Shown here: piece by piece, positions 52,248-54,198 of the stretch | How the letters are laid out: every line of letters starts with the position of its first letter | How positions within the stretch are numbered: position 1 is the first letter of the stretch | Assembly: GCA_002067865.1 (NCBI GenBank) | Contig: MVRC01000010.1 | Location: 1 to 54,198 of the forward strand | Origin: Methanomassiliicoccales archaeon PtaU1.Bin124 | GTDB taxonomy: Archaea > Thermoplasmatota > Thermoplasmata > Methanomassiliicoccales > UBA472 | Direction: 5' to 3' | DNA: 54,198 nt | Notes under the pieces: model-generated | What the model saw: only the letters and a program-made list of their open reading frames with translations | What the model was told of the DNA's origin: nothing | Databases searched by the model: none | Made by a program: the position numbers and the translations under genes

Positions 52248-53345
52248 TCACCTCTTCAGGAATGGCGGCAGCACCACGGTGGCCTTTACCCTGGTCCCCC
52301 TGATCACCACGTCCAGGCTCGTCCCGGGGCGGGTGAGGGCAGGAGGCAGATATCCCATGCCGATCCCTTTATGGAGGGACGGCGAGAACGTCCCGCTGGT
52401 CACGCTGCCGACCGGTTTCCCGTCCTTCTCCAGGACATATCCATGGCGGGGTATGCCCTTCTCCAGCAGTTCGAAGCACGCCAAGCGGGGCAGGTCCGGT
52501 CTGGATGCCAGTTTGCGCATCGCCTCCTTCCCGATGAAATCGTGCTCCCACTTCACCACGAAGTCCGGTCCGGTCTGGACCGAGCACTGGCTTCCGTCAA
52601 AATCAGTGCCGGAGAGGAGGTATCCCATCTCCAGGCGCAGGGTGTCGCGGGCACCCAGGCCCACCGGCACCAGGCCGTTCTGTTTTCCGGTCTGAAGCAG
52701 CAGACGCCATAGCTGCGCCGCCATCCGGCCGTCCAGCATTATTTCGAAACCATCCTCGCCGGTATAGCCGGTCCTGGCCACCAACGCCTTGCCCTCCCAA
52801 ACCATGCCCTGCGCCGATGCCAGTGGTAGCTCCAGGAAGCGGCAGTGGAACCGTTTGATCAACGACATCTCCCCATTGAGCCATTTCCCTATGGCCGAGG
52901 CCTTGGGGCCCTGCAGTGCCAGGCAGGCCACCTGCGATGAGATGTCCGTTATGGTCTGGTCTGTTCGATGCCTCTGGATCCAGCTGACGATCTTGGGGGT
53001 GGTGGAGGCGTTCGGCACCAAGAGATATTCCTCTTCTCCCAGACGATATACGATGGTATCGTCCATGATCATGCCATCCTCGTTCAGGATGTGCGCGTAG
53101 ATGCCCTTGCCTATCTCCAGTCCGCGAATGTCGTTGGTAAGCAGCTTGAGCAATAGGGATTCAGCGTTCTTCCCCTTGATGAGCACGTCCCCCATGTGGG
53201 AAACGTCGAAAAGTCCTGCGGAGGACCTCACGGCCAGGTGTTCATCGATGATGCCCTGGTACTGGATTGGCATCTCCCATCCGGCGAACTCGACCATCCT
53301 GGCGCCGGCGGCGATATGCTCCTCGAACAGCGGGGTACGCAACAT
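52248..53345 (-). CDS. gcvT: Glycine cleavage system T protein (aminomethyltransferase)
   Basis: A 365-residue folate-dependent protein. It takes the methylene group from the lipoyl-bound aminomethyl group to tetrahydrofolate, with release of ammonia. The N-terminal pattern LFEEHIAAGARMVEFAGWEMPIQY (in part) and DVSHMGD is diagnostic; later VARTGYTGEDGFEI and LGARDTLRLEMGYLLSG. The catalytic Asp is in the conserved SHMGD-type motif region. I chose ATG 53345 over the GTG at 53360 because AGGTGG precedes it. GcvH and GcvP are not in the window. It is followed by the M20 gene after 4 nt. Confidence 0.93.
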   Translation of the reverse strand: MLRTPLFEEHIAAGARMVEFAGWEMPIQYQGIIDEHLAVRSSAGLFDVSHMGDVLIKGKNAESLLLKLLTNDIRGLEIGKGIYAHILNEDGMIMDDTIVYRLGEEEYLLVPNASTTPKIVSWIQRHRTDQTITDISSQVACLALQGPKASAIGKWLNGEMSLIKRFHCRFLELPLASAQGMVWEGKALVARTGYTGEDGFEIMLDGRMAAQLWRLLLQTGKQNGLVPVGLGARDTLRLEMGYLLSGTDFDGSQCSVQTGPDFVVKWEHDFIGKEAMRKLASRPDLPRLACFELLEKGIPRHGYVLEKDGKPVGSVTSGTFSPSLHKGIGMGYLPPALTRPGTSLDVVIRGTRVKATVVLPPFLKR

Positions 53346-53393
53346 AAGATCGACCGCCACCTAACAGGTAGCGCGCCATATTAGGCTTTCCCG

Positions 53394-54197
53394 TCAGAGC
53401 ACTTCTTCCAGCTTCTCCCTCAGCACCTTGGCAGGGATGTCCAGGAGGGAGATGTACGTGGTCCTGCCCCCGCCTGGATCGCCGGTCACCTTGGTCTGGA
53501 TCAGACCGATGTTGGACAGCTCCTGCACATATTCCCAGAACTGGGTATGGGCCCTGGGCCTCTCGCTGTACTCCTCGGCCACGATGCGGTAGGTCTTCTC
53601 CACCTCGCCCGTGGTGACGAACGCCTGGTCCTTCATTGTGCGACAGACCGCCAGGAGCACGAGCTTCCTTTGCCTCTCCAGCTCCTCGATCTTCGTCTCC
53701 GTGACGACCGAGTAGGTCAAGGCCTTGGCGGCACGGACGTGCTCCGGCATGATACGTTCGCTGCCCTCCTCCTCTGCCAGCATGCCGGATCTGTCCAACA
53801 TCTCGATTGCGAAGCGGGCGTCCCCGAACTCGGCGGAGATGTCGGCGATAAGTTGGACCGAGTCATCGTCGATGACGCTGGGGAAGAGCGCAAGCTCGGC
53901 CCTCATAGCGACGATGTCCCTCAGCTCCGCAGCGGAATATCTCTCGAAGCGGATGACGTTGGCCCGCCTGAAGGTGGACATGGCCGCTTGGTCCAGCATA
54001 TCCAGCACATACTTCTGGGAAATGAGGATGACCGATAGGGACGGTCGCGGCGATATCTTCTCTTCGTCAAATCTGGATAACTGATAGATGAGGTCCGAGG
54101 CGCCCCGCTTGATGAGCACGTCCGCCTCGTCCAGCACGACGATCAGATGGACCTTCCTCTTCTCGATGTGCTTGGCGATGGAGCGCAGCATCTCGGC
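53394..54197 (-). CDS. cdc6: Orc1/Cdc6 replication initiator, partial
   Basis: The 3' two-thirds of an AAA+ initiator; the 5' end lies beyond the right edge of the window, and the reading frame is open to it. Visible parts are Walker B VVLDEADVLIKRG, sensor 1 region SVILISQKYV, the sensor 2 arginine area FRRANVIRFERY and the C-terminal winged helix (ALTYSVVTETKIEEL to the end). The Walker A region is missing because of the window edge. The winged helix is similar to, but clearly different from, the fragment at the left edge (see that entry). The gene converges on nothing here; its promoter and any origin would lie to the right. Confidence 0.93.
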   Translation of the reverse strand, partial: AEMLRSIAKHIEKRKVHLIVVLDEADVLIKRGASDLIYQLSRFDEEKISPRPSLSVILISQKYVLDMLDQAAMSTFRRANVIRFERYSAAELRDIVAMRAELALFPSVIDDDSVQLIADISAEFGDARFAIEMLDRSGMLAEEEGSERIMPEHVRAAKALTYSVVTETKIEELERQRKLVLLAVCRTMKDQAFVTTGEVEKTYRIVAEEYSERPRAHTQFWEYVQELSNIGLIQTKVTGDPGGGRTTYISLLDIPAKVLREKLEEVL

Positions 54198-54198
54198 G

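Noticed and set aside
1-54198. CRISPR arrays, insertion sequences, integrases, rRNA genes
   Set aside because: No regularly spaced repeats, transposase or integrase motifs, or rRNA-like sequence were seen on either strand.
1-54198. Replication origin in the window
   Set aside because: Both cdc6 genes have their 5' ends outside the window, and I could not find a cluster of origin-recognition-like boxes inside it.

Overview
The window is a gene-dense stretch of an archaeal chromosome. Archaeal hallmarks include an A-type ATP synthase operon, the PolD small subunit, TFIIB, Gar1, tRNA-splicing endonuclease, Cdc48/VAT, a two-subunit GMP synthase, phosphopantoate--beta-alanine ligase, Orc1/Cdc6, a geranylgeranyl-reductase-family enzyme and a type-IV-pilin-like class III signal peptide. 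TATA-like boxes lie about 27-30 bp before many first-gene start codons, suggesting leaderless mRNAs, while operon-internal genes carry GGTG/GGAG ribosome sites. The base composition is moderately GC-rich. Gene content and the H-I-K-E-C-F-A-B-D ATPase order suggest a euryarchaeon, plausibly a Thermoplasmata/Methanomassiliicoccales-like lineage. That placement is inference; no methanogenesis gene is present.

Layout. 1-1.8 kb: end of an orc1/cdc6, signal peptidase, dCMP deaminase. 2-10.5 kb: the ATP synthase operon, ending with an untracked 48-residue membrane protein. 10.5-16 kb: PolD small subunit, a UPF0201 protein, a TIM-barrel isomerase-like protein, a CPBP membrane protease, a small orphan gene, a CYTH-domain protein and cobalamin adenosyltransferase. 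16.2-20.5 kb: one giant surface protein with a pilin-like N-terminus and FG-GAP-like repeats. 20.5-25 kb: lipid-type enzymes (geranylgeranyl reductase, UbiA prenyltransferase), a divergent TraB-like protein and an XRE regulator.

25-29.3 kb is a stress cluster, all on the minus strand: an ArsR-type regulator, a coiled-coil protein, Hsp20, Cdc48 and a second Hsp20. The regulator and hsp20 promoters share an 18-bp operator-like element, CAAC-N5-GTTGTATAC, at the same distance from their TATA boxes. This looks like a self-contained heat-shock regulon. 29.4-35.8 kb: tRNA endonuclease, a zinc-ribbon/TPR membrane protein, tfb-gar1, CoA synthesis, then S-adenosylhomocysteinase with a PfkB kinase. 36-39.5 kb: a small membrane protein, PurE and both GMP synthase subunits.

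39.5-54.2 kb holds mixed housekeeping and conserved archaeal genes: a DUF131-like protein, a Mut7-C protein, archaeal riboflavin reductase, PAC2 chaperone, RtcA, a CPA2 antiporter, a DUF1638 protein, YdeI-like and VOC proteins, tRNA-Gly(CCC), UPF0147, a RAM-domain protein, an untracked 55-residue protein, a RimI-like acetyltransferase, AsnRS, an M20 peptidase, GcvT and a second orc1/cdc6 running off the end. I see no insertion sequence, prophage, CRISPR array or rRNA. Convergent genes nearly always overlap or abut at their stop codons. No stretch longer than 300 bases lacks a gene.
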